Shown here piece after piece: positions 16,485 to 26,855 of a stretch of 64,000 nucleotides of DNA. Location: contig NZ_JAIUJR010000006.1 in NCBI RefSeq assembly GCF_020166335.1, forward strand, positions 62,001 to 126,000, written 5' to 3'. Positions within the stretch are counted from its first letter, which is position 1. Every line of letters begins with the position of its first letter. The notes beneath the pieces were generated by a model. It was not told where the DNA came from and searched no databases. It saw only the letters and a list, made by a program, of their open reading frames with translations. The position numbers and the translations under genes are program-made. The stretch comes from Winogradskyella alexanderae. GTDB taxonomy: Bacteria; Bacteroidota; Bacteroidia; Flavobacteriales; Flavobacteriaceae.

Positions 16485-17051
16485 ATGAACAAAATACTGG
16501 TTATAGATAATTACGACAGCTTCACCTATAATCTCGTCCATTATTTGGAGGATTTACATTGTGATGTAACCGTAAAAAGAAATGATAAATTGGCATTAGA
16601 AGAGGTTGAAGACTTCGACAAAATTGTACTGTCTCCTGGACCTGGTATTCCTGATGAAGCTGGACTTTTAAAGGACATCATTGCAAAATACGCACCAACA
16701 AAAAGTATTCTGGGTGTATGTTTAGGCCAACAAGCCATAGCCGAAGTATTCGGAGGATCAATAGACAATTTAAAACAGGTATATCATGGTGTTGCTACAG
16801 ATGTAATACTCTCCGTAGATGACGACCCTTTGTTTAAAAATATGGATAAAACCTTTAAAGTAGGTAGATATCATTCTTGGGTTGTCAGTCCAATTTTACC
16901 AGATAGCCTAGAAGCGACTTCCTATGACGAAAATGGACAAATAATGTCTATAAGACACAAAGAATATGATGTAAAAGGAGTGCAATATCATCCAGAATCA
17001 GTTCTTACTCCTAATGGAAAAAAAATACTTGAAAATTGGATTAAAAGCTAA
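16485..17051 (+). CDS. trpG: anthranilate synthase component II (glutamine amidotransferase)
   Basis: Supplies ammonia from glutamine to TrpE. The 188-residue class I amidotransferase has the oxyanion region LSPGPGIP, catalytic Cys in GVCLGQQAI, and the His-Glu pair in YHPES. It is a stand-alone glutaminase without a fused TrpD domain. Two bases separate it from trpD. Confidence 0.96.
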   Translation: MNKILVIDNYDSFTYNLVHYLEDLHCDVTVKRNDKLALEEVEDFDKIVLSPGPGIPDEAGLLKDIIAKYAPTKSILGVCLGQQAIAEVFGGSIDNLKQVYHGVATDVILSVDDDPLFKNMDKTFKVGRYHSWVVSPILPDSLEATSYDENGQIMSIRHKEYDVKGVQYHPESVLTPNGKKILENWIKS

Positions 17052-17053
17052 CC

Positions 17054-18046
17054 ATGAAAGAAATTTTAAATAGACTTATTAATCAAGAAAGTATAAGTAG
17101 TGAAGAGGCAAAAAATGTCTTGGTGAACATTTCTAGAGGTGTTTATAACCAAAGTCAAATTGCATCCTTTTTAACTATTTATATGATGCGAAGCATCACA
17201 ATCGAAGAGCTAAGGGGATTTAGAGATGCTCTTTTGGAATTGTGCATTCCTGTTGAATTAGATGGCGAAGCAACAATAGACTTGTGCGGTACAGGAGGTG
17301 ATGGTAAGGATACATTTAATATTTCAACATTATCGTCTTTTATTACAGCCGGAGCTGGCGTAAAAGTAACAAAGCATGGCAATTACGGTGTGTCGTCAAC
17401 ATGTGGCTCATCAAATGTCATGGAGAAACTAGGCATAAAATTTACAAACAACATAGACTTTTTAAAGCACAGTATTGATAAGGCAAATATCTGTGTCCTA
17501 CATGCACCTTTGTTTCATCCAGCAATGAAAAATGTAGCTCCAATAAGACGCGAACTTGGTGTTAAGACCTTTTTTAATATGCTTGGACCGATGGTTAATC
17601 CAGCATTTCCCCTTAATCAAATGGTAGGTGTTTTTAATCTTGAACTCTTAAGATTATATGGTTACCTCTATCAAGAAACAAATAAGAATTACGCTATAGT
17701 CCATGCATTAGACGGCTATGACGAAATTTCCCTCACAGGTAAAACCAAAGTAATTACCAATGATTCTGAACTACTATTCAGTCCCAGTGAAATTGGATTA
17801 CAACAAGTTAACCAATACGAAATTTTTGGTGGAAACTCAATTGAAGATGCTGCAAAGCTTTTTGAGAAAATAATTAGTGGCGAAGGTACGAATGCTCAAA
17901 ATGAGGTTGTCCTAGCAAACGCTGGATTAGCCATTGCAACAGCAAATAAAATTTCGCATACAGATGGCATCGAATTAGCGAAAGAGTCCTTATTTAACGG
18001 CAATGCCAAAAATAGTTTAGCAAAACTAATTGAATTGAGCAAATGA
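17054..18046 (+). CDS. trpD: anthranilate phosphoribosyltransferase
   Basis: Transfers phosphoribose from PRPP to anthranilate. The 330-residue protein has the PRPP-binding GTGGDGKDTFNIST motif, KHGNYGVSS, and the family HPAMKNVAPIRRELG segment. It overlaps trpC by 4 bp (ATGA), indicating coupling. Confidence 0.96.
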   Translation: MKEILNRLINQESISSEEAKNVLVNISRGVYNQSQIASFLTIYMMRSITIEELRGFRDALLELCIPVELDGEATIDLCGTGGDGKDTFNISTLSSFITAGAGVKVTKHGNYGVSSTCGSSNVMEKLGIKFTNNIDFLKHSIDKANICVLHAPLFHPAMKNVAPIRRELGVKTFFNMLGPMVNPAFPLNQMVGVFNLELLRLYGYLYQETNKNYAIVHALDGYDEISLTGKTKVITNDSELLFSPSEIGLQQVNQYEIFGGNSIEDAAKLFEKIISGEGTNAQNEVVLANAGLAIATANKISHTDGIELAKESLFNGNAKNSLAKLIELSK

Positions 18047-18828
18047 ACATCTTAGATAAAATAGTATTTGACAAACGTAAGGAGGTGGACTTGCGTAAGA
18101 AGTTAATTCCAGTGAATCAATTAGAGAACTCGGTTTTGTTTGGGAGAAAAACAAATTCTTTGGCTAATGCTTTACGTACAAGTGAAACAGGAATTATTGC
18201 TGAGCATAAGCGCAGATCGCCGTCAAAAGCCGAAATTAACTATAACCTTAACGTACAAGATGTTGCAACAGGATATGAAAAAGCAGGTGTCTCTGGTATG
18301 TCAGTACTAACTGATTCAAAGTATTTTGGAGGTTCCTTGGATGATTTAATTATTACCAGATCTAGCTGTAATTTACCTTTATTAAGAAAAGAATTTATTA
18401 TTGATGAATATCAAATCCTTGAGGCCAAAGCTTATGGTGCAGATGTTATTCTATTGATTGCGGCAATTTTAACGCAAAACGAAATAAAAGCATTATCTGA
18501 GTTTGCTAAACAACTCAAATTAGATGTTTTGTTAGAAGTTCATAATGAAAAAGAGCTACATAAATCAATTATACCGTCGATTGATATGCTAGGTGTTAAT
18601 AACAGAGACTTAAAAACCTTTACTGTTAGTCTTGAAACATCTAAAAATCTAAGCAGTTTAATACCTGACGATTTTGTAAAAGTTTCTGAAAGTGGCATCA
18701 GTTCAACAGAAGCCATTACAGAATTAAAACCCTATGGGTATAAAGGATTTTTAATAGGCGAGAATTTTATGAAAACCGAAGATCCAGGCTTACATGCTTT
18801 GAAATTCATTAATCAATTAACAAAATGA
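18043..18828 (+). CDS. trpC: indole-3-glycerol phosphate synthase
   Basis: Closes the indole ring from CdRP. The 261-residue TIM barrel has EHKRRSPSK near residue 52, LLRKEFIID, DVLLEVHNEKEL, GVNNRDLKTF and SESGIS. It is monofunctional, with TrpF encoded separately by the next gene. It overlaps both neighbours by 4 bp. Confidence 0.95.
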   Translation: MNILDKIVFDKRKEVDLRKKLIPVNQLENSVLFGRKTNSLANALRTSETGIIAEHKRRSPSKAEINYNLNVQDVATGYEKAGVSGMSVLTDSKYFGGSLDDLIITRSSCNLPLLRKEFIIDEYQILEAKAYGADVILLIAAILTQNEIKALSEFAKQLKLDVLLEVHNEKELHKSIIPSIDMLGVNNRDLKTFTVSLETSKNLSSLIPDDFVKVSESGISSTEAITELKPYGYKGFLIGENFMKTEDPGLHALKFINQLTK

Positions 18829-19439
18829 AACTGAAGGTTTGTGGCATGAAATATCTCAATAATATGGATGCAGTCTCTAAATTGCAACCAGATTTAATGG
18901 GCTTTATATACTATAAAAAGTCTTCAAGATATTTTCAAGGAGAACTTCCTAGCCTACCACCATCTATAAAAAAAGTTGGTGTTTTTGTGAATGAGGGAAT
19001 AAAAAAATTAAAAGAAATAATAGCTGAGCAAAATCTAGATATCGTGCAATTGCATGGTGATGAATCTCCAGATTACTGCTCACAAATTAAAGGAGTTGAA
19101 ATAATCAAAGTGTTTTCAATTAAAGACCAATTTGATTTCGATATTCTCAAGCCATACGAAAGTGTGTGTGATTATTATCTTTTTGATACAAAAGGAAAGT
19201 TGCCAGGTGGTAACGGTTACACATTTAATTGGGATCTGTTAAAAGCATATCCGTCTACCAAACCTTTTTTTCTAAGTGGTGGAATCGGATTAGATGAAAT
19301 TGAAAAAATAAATGAATTTAAAGAAAGCCCAGCGTCAAAATATTGTTACGCCTTAGATGTAAACAGCAAGTTTGAAATTAGTCCTGGCGTTAAAAATATT
19401 AATGAATTAGAAAAATTTAAGTATGAGCTACAACATTGA
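18825..19439 (+). CDS. trpF: phosphoribosylanthranilate isomerase
   Basis: Converts PRA to CdRP, the step before TrpC. The 204-residue barrel starts with KLKVCGMK (catalytic Cys), then [22 protein letters not shown] (catalytic Asp) and FLSGGIG. It overlaps trpB by 17 bp in a different frame. Confidence 0.95.
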   Translation: MKLKVCGMKYLNNMDAVSKLQPDLMGFIYYKKSSRYFQGELPSLPPSIKKVGVFVNEGIKKLKEIIAEQNLDIVQLHGDESPDYCSQIKGVEIIKVFSIKDQFDFDILKPYESVCDYYLFDTKGKLPGGNGYTFNWDLLKAYPSTKPFFLSGGIGLDEIEKINEFKESPASKYCYALDVNSKFEISPGVKNINELEKFKYELQH

Positions 19440-20604
19440 TGAGAAAGGTTACTATGGCGAATTTGGTGGAGCATATATTCCAGAAATGCTCTATCCAAAT
19501 ATTGAAGAATTGAGACAGAATTACATGAAGATTTCTGAAGATCCGTCATTCAAAAAAGAGTTTAATCAATTATTAAAAGACTATGTGGGTAGACCATCAC
19601 CATTGTATTTTGCTAAAAGGTTATCAGAAAAATACAATACCAAGATTTATTTAAAGCGTGAAGATTTAAACCATACTGGTGCACATAAAGTGAACAATAC
19701 TATAGGTCAAATTCTACTTGCCAAAAAACTTGGAAAATCGCGAATCATCGCAGAAACTGGCGCAGGTCAACACGGAGTTGCAACAGCAACCGTTTGTGCA
19801 CTTATGGGTATAGAATGCGTGGTATACATGGGAGAAGTTGATATTGCGAGACAAGCACCTAATGTAGCACGTATGAAGATGTTGGGGGCAAAAGTAGTTC
19901 CGGCTTTATCGGGAAGCAGAACATTAAAGGATGCAACCAATGAAGCCATGCGCGACTGGATTAACAATCCTGTGGATACCCACTATATTGTTGGAAGTGT
20001 AGTTGGCCCACACCCTTATCCTGACATGGTAGCTAGATTTCAAGCCGTAGTTTCTGAGGAAATTAAATGGCAACTCAAGGAAAAAGAAGGTACTGAAAAT
20101 CCGGATTATCTCATTGCATGTGTAGGTGGTGGTAGTAATGCCGCAGGAACTTACTACCACTATTTAGACAACATGGATGTAAAAATAATTGCAGTTGAAG
20201 CGGCAGGAAAAGGCATTGATACTGGTGAAAGTGCTGCAACATCTGTTTTAGGAAAAGAGGGTATCATTCACGGTAGCAAAACACTTTTAATGCAAACAAA
20301 GGATGGTCAGATAACAGAACCTTATTCGATATCTGCTGGCCTAGACTATCCAGGTGTTGGACCGATGCACGCCAATTTATACAAAACAGGACGGGCAGAA
20401 TTTATTGCCATAACAGATGATGAAGCTATGACTGCTGGTTTAGAATTATCGCAACTAGAGGGTATTATTCCAGCTATTGAAACATCACATGCATTCGCTG
20501 TTTTTGAGTACAAAACTTTTAATCCGGAAGACATTATCGTAGTGAATCTTTCAGGTAGAGGCGATAAAGATTTACAGAACTATATTGATTACTTTAAGTT
20601 ATAG
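19423..20604 (+). CDS. trpB: tryptophan synthase beta chain
   Basis: PLP enzyme that joins indole and serine. The 393-residue protein has [12 protein letters not shown] at the start, the PLP lysine in [19 protein letters not shown], the phosphate loop [10 protein letters not shown] and GRGDKD at the C-terminus. It is the TrpB1 type that pairs with TrpA. The start lies 17 bp inside trpF. Confidence 0.97.
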   Translation: MSYNIDEKGYYGEFGGAYIPEMLYPNIEELRQNYMKISEDPSFKKEFNQLLKDYVGRPSPLYFAKRLSEKYNTKIYLKREDLNHTGAHKVNNTIGQILLAKKLGKSRIIAETGAGQHGVATATVCALMGIECVVYMGEVDIARQAPNVARMKMLGAKVVPALSGSRTLKDATNEAMRDWINNPVDTHYIVGSVVGPHPYPDMVARFQAVVSEEIKWQLKEKEGTENPDYLIACVGGGSNAAGTYYHYLDNMDVKIIAVEAAGKGIDTGESAATSVLGKEGIIHGSKTLLMQTKDGQITEPYSISAGLDYPGVGPMHANLYKTGRAEFIAITDDEAMTAGLELSQLEGIIPAIETSHAFAVFEYKTFNPEDIIVVNLSGRGDKDLQNYIDYFKL

Positions 20605-20605
20605 G

Positions 20606-21379
20606 ATGAATAGAATACAGAAGAAATTACAAGAAAACAAAAAGTTACTTTCTATATATTTCACAGCAGGTTATCCTAACATTGATGACACAGTGACCAC
20701 AATCCAAAATTTGGAAAATAGTGGCGTAGATATGATAGAAATTGGTCTACCTTTTAGCGATCCATTGGCGGATGGACCTACCATCCAAGCTAGTTCTACG
20801 CAGGCTCTAAAAAACGGAATGACTAGTGAACTTTTATTTAAACAACTAAAAGACATTAGAGACACGGTAAAGATACCGCTGATAATTATGGGCTACTTTA
20901 ACCCTATCCTTCAATTTGGCGTTGAAGCCTTCTGTAAAACCTGTCAAGATATTGGTATTGACGGACTAATTATACCAGACTTGCCAGTAGATGTATATCA
21001 TTCCGAATACAAAAGTATTTTTGAATCCTATGGCTTAATAAATATTTTCCTCATTACGCCTCAAACATCAGATGACCGCATACGGTATATCGATTCTGTT
21101 TCAAATGGTTTTATTTATATGGTGAGCTCGGCAAGTACAACTGGTGCAAAATCTGGCTTTGGCCCTGAACAAGATGCCTATTTTAAACGTATCGCAAAAA
21201 TGGATTTAAAAAACCCACAAATTGTTGGTTTTGGCATTTCAAACTTTAAAACCTTCAAACATGCAACAACCCACGCAAAAGGTGCAATAATCGGTAGCGC
21301 TTTTATAAAACACGTTACTCATAATGGCATTAACACTATAGACCAATTTACAAATTCAATTATTCATGAAACTATTTAA
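20606..21379 (+). CDS. trpA: tryptophan synthase alpha chain
   Basis: Cleaves indole-3-glycerol phosphate and channels indole to TrpB. The 257-residue barrel shows catalytic Glu in MIEIGLPFSDPLADGP and Asp in LIIPDLP, followed by VSSASTTG and GFGISN. I chose the ATG at 20606, one base after the trpB stop, because an upstream alternative lies inside trpB and adds unrelated residues. Confidence 0.96.
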   Translation: MNRIQKKLQENKKLLSIYFTAGYPNIDDTVTTIQNLENSGVDMIEIGLPFSDPLADGPTIQASSTQALKNGMTSELLFKQLKDIRDTVKIPLIIMGYFNPILQFGVEAFCKTCQDIGIDGLIIPDLPVDVYHSEYKSIFESYGLINIFLITPQTSDDRIRYIDSVSNGFIYMVSSASTTGAKSGFGPEQDAYFKRIAKMDLKNPQIVGFGISNFKTFKHATTHAKGAIIGSAFIKHVTHNGINTIDQFTNSIIHETI

Positions 21380-21578
21380 TGATTGGCGCCTTATAATCCT
21401 TCTTTGTCTTACGTTAGGGCTTGCCCCTTTTTTTCCAGAGCCACACCTCCTTGGAAAAATAAGATGGGTTGTTGGCGGCGCAAAGGGTATGCAACCTATG
21501 GATTATTTTGATTTATTGTTACATGGCTTTCCGTTCCTATTGCTTTTTAGGCTTATTGCAATACAGTTTAAAAAGTAA
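21366..21578 (+). CDS. small membrane protein at the trp operon end
   Basis: A 70-residue protein overlapping trpA by 14 bp. There are two hydrophobic segments (about residues 8-24 and 47-65) around a loop with PEPHLLGKIRWVVGGAKGMQ. Similar short proteins occur in other Bacteroidota as far as I recall, but no role is known. The overlap suggests co-translation with trpA. Confidence 0.7.
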   Translation: MKLFNDWRLIILLCLTLGLAPFFPEPHLLGKIRWVVGGAKGMQPMDYFDLLLHGFPFLLLFRLIAIQFKK

Positions 21579-21680
21579 ATAATAAGAACTTCATATTCAA
21601 CTCATATACCGTACACATTCCCTTTTTATTTTGATATATTTGAGACTAAAGTAGTTTGATAAAATAAGCTCTGGGTAAAG

Positions 21681-22559
21681 ATGACTAAACATTTACTTCT
21701 TTTGTTATTCTCATTTAAAGTTGGTCTTATTCTAGGTCAAAGTAAGGTAATTGAAAGCTTAAGTATGGACAGTGAGCTTTTAAAAACATCTGTAAAATAT
21801 TCTGTTTATCTACCAGATGGTTTTGAAAACTCAAACACATCATATCCAATAGTATATTTGCTTAATGGCTTTACAGGTGATGAAACAGATTGGAACAGAC
21901 TTGGTCATGTTAAAGACATTACAGACGAGCTGATAAAGGGCAATAAAATTGACCAAATGGTTATTGTAATGCCAGATGGCGATGACAGATTGTATATGAA
22001 TAAAGATGATGGCTCCTACCCTTTTGAAGATATGTTTATTAAAGAATTGATGCCTTTTGTTGAAAGTAAGTATCGAATAAAAAAAGAAAAAAAGTTCAGG
22101 GGAATTAGCGGCCTATCAATGGGTGGCGCAGGGAGTTTAAGGCTGGCATTGAAATACCACGATTTATTTGGCGCTTGCGCCGCATTTAGTGCAGGTATCA
22201 GTACCGTGGAAGAACTTATTAGTGAAGGGCAGAAAAGTTTTGACAGCTATTTTGGATTAATTTCTCCTTCAGTCATTGGAGCAAAAGGCGAAGAACGGCT
22301 TAATGAAACCATAAAAGATTACAATATTTTCAATATGGTAAAATCCAAAAACATAGAACACCTGAAGTCCGTAAACATTTATTTTGATTGTGGTGACGAT
22401 GATTTTTTAGCAGTTGGTAATGCCACACTTCATATAGAACTAAAAAATCGTGGTATACCGCACGAATATCGCGTCAGAGATGGTGCGCATACTTGGAATT
22501 TCTGGATAAATTCCCTCCCAATTGGCCTTGAATTTATAAGTGACACTATGCGCAATTGA
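21681..22559 (+). CDS. exported esterase (alpha/beta-hydrolase, PF00756 type)
   Basis: A 292-residue hydrolase with a signal peptide (HLLLLLFSFKVGLILG). The nucleophile elbow GLSMGG places Ser146, and a catalytic His probably lies in DGAHTWNFW. It resembles tributyrin esterase/EstA-like and S-formylglutathione hydrolase-like folds. It is not closely similar to the esterase at 4404. A -7-like TATATTTG lies at 21635-21642, 39 bp upstream. It overlaps the YitT gene by 4 bp. Confidence 0.87.
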   Translation: MTKHLLLLLFSFKVGLILGQSKVIESLSMDSELLKTSVKYSVYLPDGFENSNTSYPIVYLLNGFTGDETDWNRLGHVKDITDELIKGNKIDQMVIVMPDGDDRLYMNKDDGSYPFEDMFIKELMPFVESKYRIKKEKKFRGISGLSMGGAGSLRLALKYHDLFGACAAFSAGISTVEELISEGQKSFDSYFGLISPSVIGAKGEERLNETIKDYNIFNMVKSKNIEHLKSVNIYFDCGDDDFLAVGNATLHIELKNRGIPHEYRVRDGAHTWNFWINSLPIGLEFISDTMRN

Positions 22560-23464
22560 CTATTTTTAAGGTATTGAGACATTCAAAAACATACAATCTA
22601 GTAACAGAATACGGGCAAATAGCTCTTGGTGTCATACTTGCGAGTATTGGACTAAAAGCATTTCTATTGCCAAACGGTTTTTTAGACGGTGGTGTAACAG
22701 GGATTGCACTTCTCGTAAGAACCTTTGTAGATATACGGATTTCCTATCTACTAATTCTATTTAGTATTCCTTTTCTTATTCTAGGATTTTATACTGTGTC
22801 TAAAAGAATCGTTATAAAATCCATTGTAAGTATTGTGGCCTTAGCCCTATTTATTCACTTTGAGAATTTTGATACAATAACTGACGATAAGCTTCTTATT
22901 TCAATTTTTGGTGGATTGTTTTTAGGAGCAGGTATCGGAATTGCCATTAGAAATGGCTCCGTGTTGGACGGTTCTGAGATTCTTGGTGTTTATCTTAACG
23001 ATAAATTCGGCATTAGTATTGGCCAGATTATACTAGTTTTCAACATCGTTTTATTCAGTATTACCGCTTGGGTAATTTCTACAGAGGTTGCCCTGTATTC
23101 CATTCTGACTTATATCGTTACTGCAAAAGTTACAGACTTAACCATTGAAGGCTTTGAAGATTTTATCGGAGTTACCATTGTATCTAAAAAGTACGAATTA
23201 ATAGAAGAGGCCATCATGAAGGAGTTGGGTGTTGGAATTACAATTTACAAAGGTACTCGAGGTATTGGTAACTCTGGAAAACAGGTAGACTTTGACATTA
23301 TTCACTCTATCATTAATAGAATTGACATGAAAAAGATGCACCGAATTATCGATGATATTGATGACAAAGCATTTATTATAGAATTTGACGTAAACAACGT
23401 AAAGGGAGGAGTACTAAGACATTATATTAATAAAAAGAAAAACAAAAAGTTACCCAAAAAATAG
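22556..23464 (+). CDS. YitT family membrane protein
   Basis: A 302-residue protein with about five to six membrane segments (YitT/DUF161 part: GQIALGVILASIGLKAFLLPNGFLDGG and on). A soluble C-terminal DUF2179-like domain follows (GVTIVSKKYELIEEAIMKELG, GTRGIGNSGKQVDFDII). The transported ligand is unknown. The start is a TTG overlapping the esterase stop (TTGA); no suitable ATG exists before the first membrane segment. Confidence 0.85.
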   Translation: MTIFKVLRHSKTYNLVTEYGQIALGVILASIGLKAFLLPNGFLDGGVTGIALLVRTFVDIRISYLLILFSIPFLILGFYTVSKRIVIKSIVSIVALALFIHFENFDTITDDKLLISIFGGLFLGAGIGIAIRNGSVLDGSEILGVYLNDKFGISIGQIILVFNIVLFSITAWVISTEVALYSILTYIVTAKVTDLTIEGFEDFIGVTIVSKKYELIEEAIMKELGVGITIYKGTRGIGNSGKQVDFDIIHSIINRIDMKKMHRIIDDIDDKAFIIEFDVNNVKGGVLRHYINKKKNKKLPKK

Positions 23465-23465
23465 A

Positions 23466-24269
23466 TTAATTCCTCGTTGCTTTCCACTCCCTATATTTAG
23501 CAAATGGGTTTGCCGATAAATTTTTAAATCCATGAATGCCATTAGTTGTAATTAAGATGGCAGCACCAATAAATGTTATGATGGTAATTAACTCATTAAT
23601 TCCCTTATTAGCAACACCAATACCAACCAGTGCCCATGCACCAACTAATGCAAATTCGCGCATACTTCGTTTCCACATTACATAAAGGTTTAGTATAACA
23701 GCAATGCATATCATTATTATAGTCCACGTATTGGCTGAGAGGCCAAAACCATCCCATTTTACTTTCACAAGATAACTGGATACATTTGCTATGCTAGCAA
23801 CTGTTACCCAACCTGCATAAATGGCAAACGGCCACCAAACAAAGGCCATAATAGGAAACCGCTCATGGTTGTGCTCCATACCCAGATTAATAATAATACG
23901 GAAAATTGAATAGAGTAATAAGAATATTAAGACACAAGACCAAGCGGTGTACTCATAAATCCATGCAAAAACCCACAATGAATTAAATACGCACGATAGG
24001 ATAAACCAAATGCCTATTTTGTCTACAAAACTATCATCGGTTGCTTTAACCCAAAGACTTCTTCCTTGGTAAACCGCGAAAGCAAAAAGCAGTATATAAA
24101 TTAAACCCCAAATTGCAAAAGTGTATCCTGCTGGAGTAAATACGGATTTATAATTATCCGAAACAGCTCCAATAGTTGTATTATTTATAAAACCTGTATT
24201 TGATAAATAATTGACGAAAATTGTTAATCCCAGAGCCAATCCATTACCAACTTGTAGTGCTTTTTTCAT
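23466..24269 (-). CDS. tryptophan-rich membrane protein, TspO/MBR-like
   Basis: A 267-residue protein with seven or so hydrophobic segments and many Trp residues, often at helix ends. FTPAGYTFAIWGLIYILL resembles the TspO pattern of a Pro/Gly-aromatic-Trp membrane helix. It is longer than classical TspO (about 160 residues), so it belongs to an extended branch or a related fold. Ligands such as porphyrins are possible but unproven. Confidence 0.65.
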   Translation of the reverse strand: MKKALQVGNGLALGLTIFVNYLSNTGFINNTTIGAVSDNYKSVFTPAGYTFAIWGLIYILLFAFAVYQGRSLWVKATDDSFVDKIGIWFILSCVFNSLWVFAWIYEYTAWSCVLIFLLLYSIFRIIINLGMEHNHERFPIMAFVWWPFAIYAGWVTVASIANVSSYLVKVKWDGFGLSANTWTIIMICIAVILNLYVMWKRSMREFALVGAWALVGIGVANKGINELITIITFIGAAILITTNGIHGFKNLSANPFAKYREWKATRN

Positions 24270-24318
24270 ATTGGTTGATTTGTATACAATTTACAAAAAC
24301 CAAATGAAGTTTCATAAA

Positions 24319-24972
24319 TTAAAGGTATTCCCTGTATTGCATTACCCTAAAATCAAAAGTTGAAAAACCAGGATTTTTAGATTTAAGTTGTTTGTAAAGG
24401 GACATGCTACCAATAGCTCTATTTGCAGAACCAGAAGCAGATGTTAAGGACACGGTTTTAATTGTTCGTTCATTGAGTTTAAAATAATGAATTCTAGGAA
24501 TTTTATTTGATACTAACTCTAGTTTTAAGTTATACTCCCTTAGATGTTTCCTAAAGAAGTATTCTGGGCCATTTTTACTATTTCCACCAGTAAACAACAA
24601 AGTATCAATAGTAGAATAGCGCTTCAAATATCCTATTATATCTCTAAGCTTAACGTTTGTAAGTCCCAAGTCCGAAGCATCAATTTTTTTTCGTTCACCG
24701 CTGGCAACAATATCACAAACCCCAATTTTATTATTAATTAAAAAAGCCATCCGCTGATCAATTGCTTCTTGAGAGTTATCGTAGCGTAAATTTAAATTGT
24801 GAATGGCATCTATGTACAACCAAAGAGAATTATAGTGACTACCGTAACAGAAATCAACATCCTTTTCAAGCAATTTTCCTGTTGAAAATCGTGGCGGTGG
24901 CAAGGTGCCAATAATAAGTTTTTCGGTATCTGCGTTTATAAGTGGTGGATACGGATGCTTATGTAAAAACAT
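24319..24972 (-). CDS. uracil-DNA glycosylase-like protein
   Basis: A 217-residue protein with KLIIGTLPPPRFS near residue 20 (a UDG-superfamily GxxP-type motif I), then DFCYGSHYNSLW and LLFTGGNSKNGPEYF. Bacteroidota proteins of this type are annotated as UDG-family, but the canonical uracil-pocket residues cannot be confirmed by eye. It overlaps the yaaA stop by 1 bp, so the two are coupled. Confidence 0.65.
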   Translation of the reverse strand: MFLHKHPYPPLINADTEKLIIGTLPPPRFSTGKLLEKDVDFCYGSHYNSLWLYIDAIHNLNLRYDNSQEAIDQRMAFLINNKIGVCDIVASGERKKIDASDLGLTNVKLRDIIGYLKRYSTIDTLLFTGGNSKNGPEYFFRKHLREYNLKLELVSNKIPRIHYFKLNERTIKTVSLTSASGSANRAIGSMSLYKQLKSKNPGFSTFDFRVMQYREYL

Positions 24973-25730
24973 TATCTGGTAAAGACCAATTCTTTATCAG
25001 TTGAAAGCTCATCACTTAATGCATAGTTGTCATAGTTGAACGCTTTAATATCATCTAAGGTCTCAGCATTAGTATCAATGATATAACGCGACATTAAACC
25101 TCTTGCATATTTAGCAAAGAAACCAATGGTCTTATACTGTCCATTTTTAAATTCTTTAAAACTTATAGTAACAACTGGTACTTTAAGTGCTTTAGTATCT
25201 ATAGCTTTAAAATATTCGTTACTAGCCAAGTTGAGGAATAACTCATTTTCTTCCAGTTCTTCATTAAGTGCGTTCGTTACCTTTTTTCGCCAGAAGTCAT
25301 AAAGATTTTTATTTCTCCCAACTGGCATTTTAGTACCCATTTCCAGTCGGTAAGGCTGTATTAAGTCCAGAGGCTTTAAAATACCATATAAACCTGAAAT
25401 TATCCTAATAGTATCTTGAGCCTTATCTAATTTTGATTTGTCAATAGTATAGGCGTCAAGACCTCTATATACATCACCATTAAAAGCATACATTGCAGGT
25501 CTCGCATTGTTCTGAGTAAAAGGCAAACTCCACTCCTGATTACGCTCATAATTTAATTGGCTTAAATCAGCAGAGATATTCATCAATTTAGATAAACTTT
25601 TAGCTGACTTTTTCTTTAATATTTTATTTAATCGTTCAGCCTCTGTCGCAAAGCAAAATTCGCTCGATTTCACCGTAGGTAATTTACTTTCAAAATCTAA
25701 AGATTTAGCTGGAGATATTACAAGTTTCAT
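24972..25730 (-). CDS. yaaA: peroxide stress protein YaaA
   Basis: A 252-residue YaaA/DUF328 protein. It opens with ISPAKSLDFES, the family hallmark, and continues with PAMYAFNGDVYRGLDA, RIISGLYGILKPLDLIQPYRLEMG and the C-terminal KYARGLMSRYII. YaaA lowers free iron and limits peroxide damage to DNA in E. coli. Coupling to the UDG-like gene suggests a small DNA-protection unit (inference). Confidence 0.93.
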   Translation of the reverse strand: MKLVISPAKSLDFESKLPTVKSSEFCFATEAERLNKILKKKSAKSLSKLMNISADLSQLNYERNQEWSLPFTQNNARPAMYAFNGDVYRGLDAYTIDKSKLDKAQDTIRIISGLYGILKPLDLIQPYRLEMGTKMPVGRNKNLYDFWRKKVTNALNEELEENELFLNLASNEYFKAIDTKALKVPVVTISFKEFKNGQYKTIGFFAKYARGLMSRYIIDTNAETLDDIKAFNYDNYALSDELSTDKELVFTR

Positions 25731-25811
25731 GGATTTTAATTTTATTTATCAAATTTACTAAGTCCTTAAAAAAGAAGAAGAGTCATTCAACAAATATTAA
25801 CAATAGTACTA

Positions 25812-26846
25812 TTAATTATCTTGATGCTTTGCATAAGCTCTCCATTTCTCAACACACAAACGCAAGTCATCAGGAATCTCACTCGTAAAACGCATAAATT
25901 TGCCAGTAGTGGGATGTTCAAAGCCCAAGGTTTTGGCATGCAAAGCTTGTCGTGGTAAGATCTTAAAACAATTCTCTATAAACTGCTTGTATTTTGTAAA
26001 TGTTGTACCCTTTAGTATTCTATCTCCGCCATAGCGTTCATCGTTAAATAAGGTATGGTCAATGTGCTTCATGTGTACCCTTATCTGATGTGTCCGTCCT
26101 GTTTCAAGTTTACAACTTACCAAGGTTACATAGCCAAATCGTTCAATGACCTTATAATGTGTTACCGCAGGTTTACCCTTATATGCCTCATCTCCTTCAA
26201 AGACTGTATTTTGTAGTCTGTTTTTCGGATGTCTGCCAATATTGCCTTCAATGGTCCCTTGATCATCTTCAACATTTCCCCAAACCAAGGCTATATATTC
26301 ACGTTCACTAGTTTTATTAGCAAACTGATCGGATAGATGATTCATAGCGTTCTCAGTCTTTGCAACAACTAAAAGTCCTGTGGTGTCTTTATCAATTCTG
26401 TGAACCAATCCAGGTCTGTTGCTCGAATTGGTTGGAAGATTTTCAAAATGATAGATAAGTCCATTTATTAAAGTGCCAGAATAATTTCCGTGGCCTGGAT
26501 GCACAACCATACCAGCAGGTTTATTAACGACAAGAACATCATCATCTTCATAAACAATATCTATGGGAATATTTTCTGCCACGAGAAGTTGCTCGTGGGT
26601 TGGATGCTCAAATTTTACAGTAATATAATCATTAGGTTTAACCTTGTAGCTCGCTTTTACTTGACTTTCATTTACAAACACAAAACCGTCTTTTACAGCA
26701 GATTGAATTTTACTCCGCGTAACGTTTTCCATAAAATTCATGAGATACTTATCTACTCTCATGGACTGTTGCCCCTTCTCTACTTTAAAAGCGTAATGCT
26801 CATAGAGTTCATCATCTTCGGTATTTAGGTCATTTATAGTTGGCAT
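25812..26846 (-). CDS. rluD: RluA/RluD-family 23S rRNA pseudouridine synthase
   Basis: A 344-residue pseudouridine synthase with an N-terminal S4 domain (RVDKYLMNFMENVTRSKIQ, VNESQVKASYKV) and a catalytic domain. Its motif HRIDKDTTGLLVVAK contains the nucleophilic Asp. RTHQIRVHMKHI follows. RluD modifies helix 69 of 23S rRNA; which RluA-family member this is cannot be proven from sequence. It lies 9 bp after the PASTA gene. Confidence 0.92.
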   Translation of the reverse strand: MPTINDLNTEDDELYEHYAFKVEKGQQSMRVDKYLMNFMENVTRSKIQSAVKDGFVFVNESQVKASYKVKPNDYITVKFEHPTHEQLLVAENIPIDIVYEDDDVLVVNKPAGMVVHPGHGNYSGTLINGLIYHFENLPTNSSNRPGLVHRIDKDTTGLLVVAKTENAMNHLSDQFANKTSEREYIALVWGNVEDDQGTIEGNIGRHPKNRLQNTVFEGDEAYKGKPAVTHYKVIERFGYVTLVSCKLETGRTHQIRVHMKHIDHTLFNDERYGGDRILKGTTFTKYKQFIENCFKILPRQALHAKTLGFEHPTTGKFMRFTSEIPDDLRLCVEKWRAYAKHQDN

Positions 26847-26855
26847 AGATTAAAC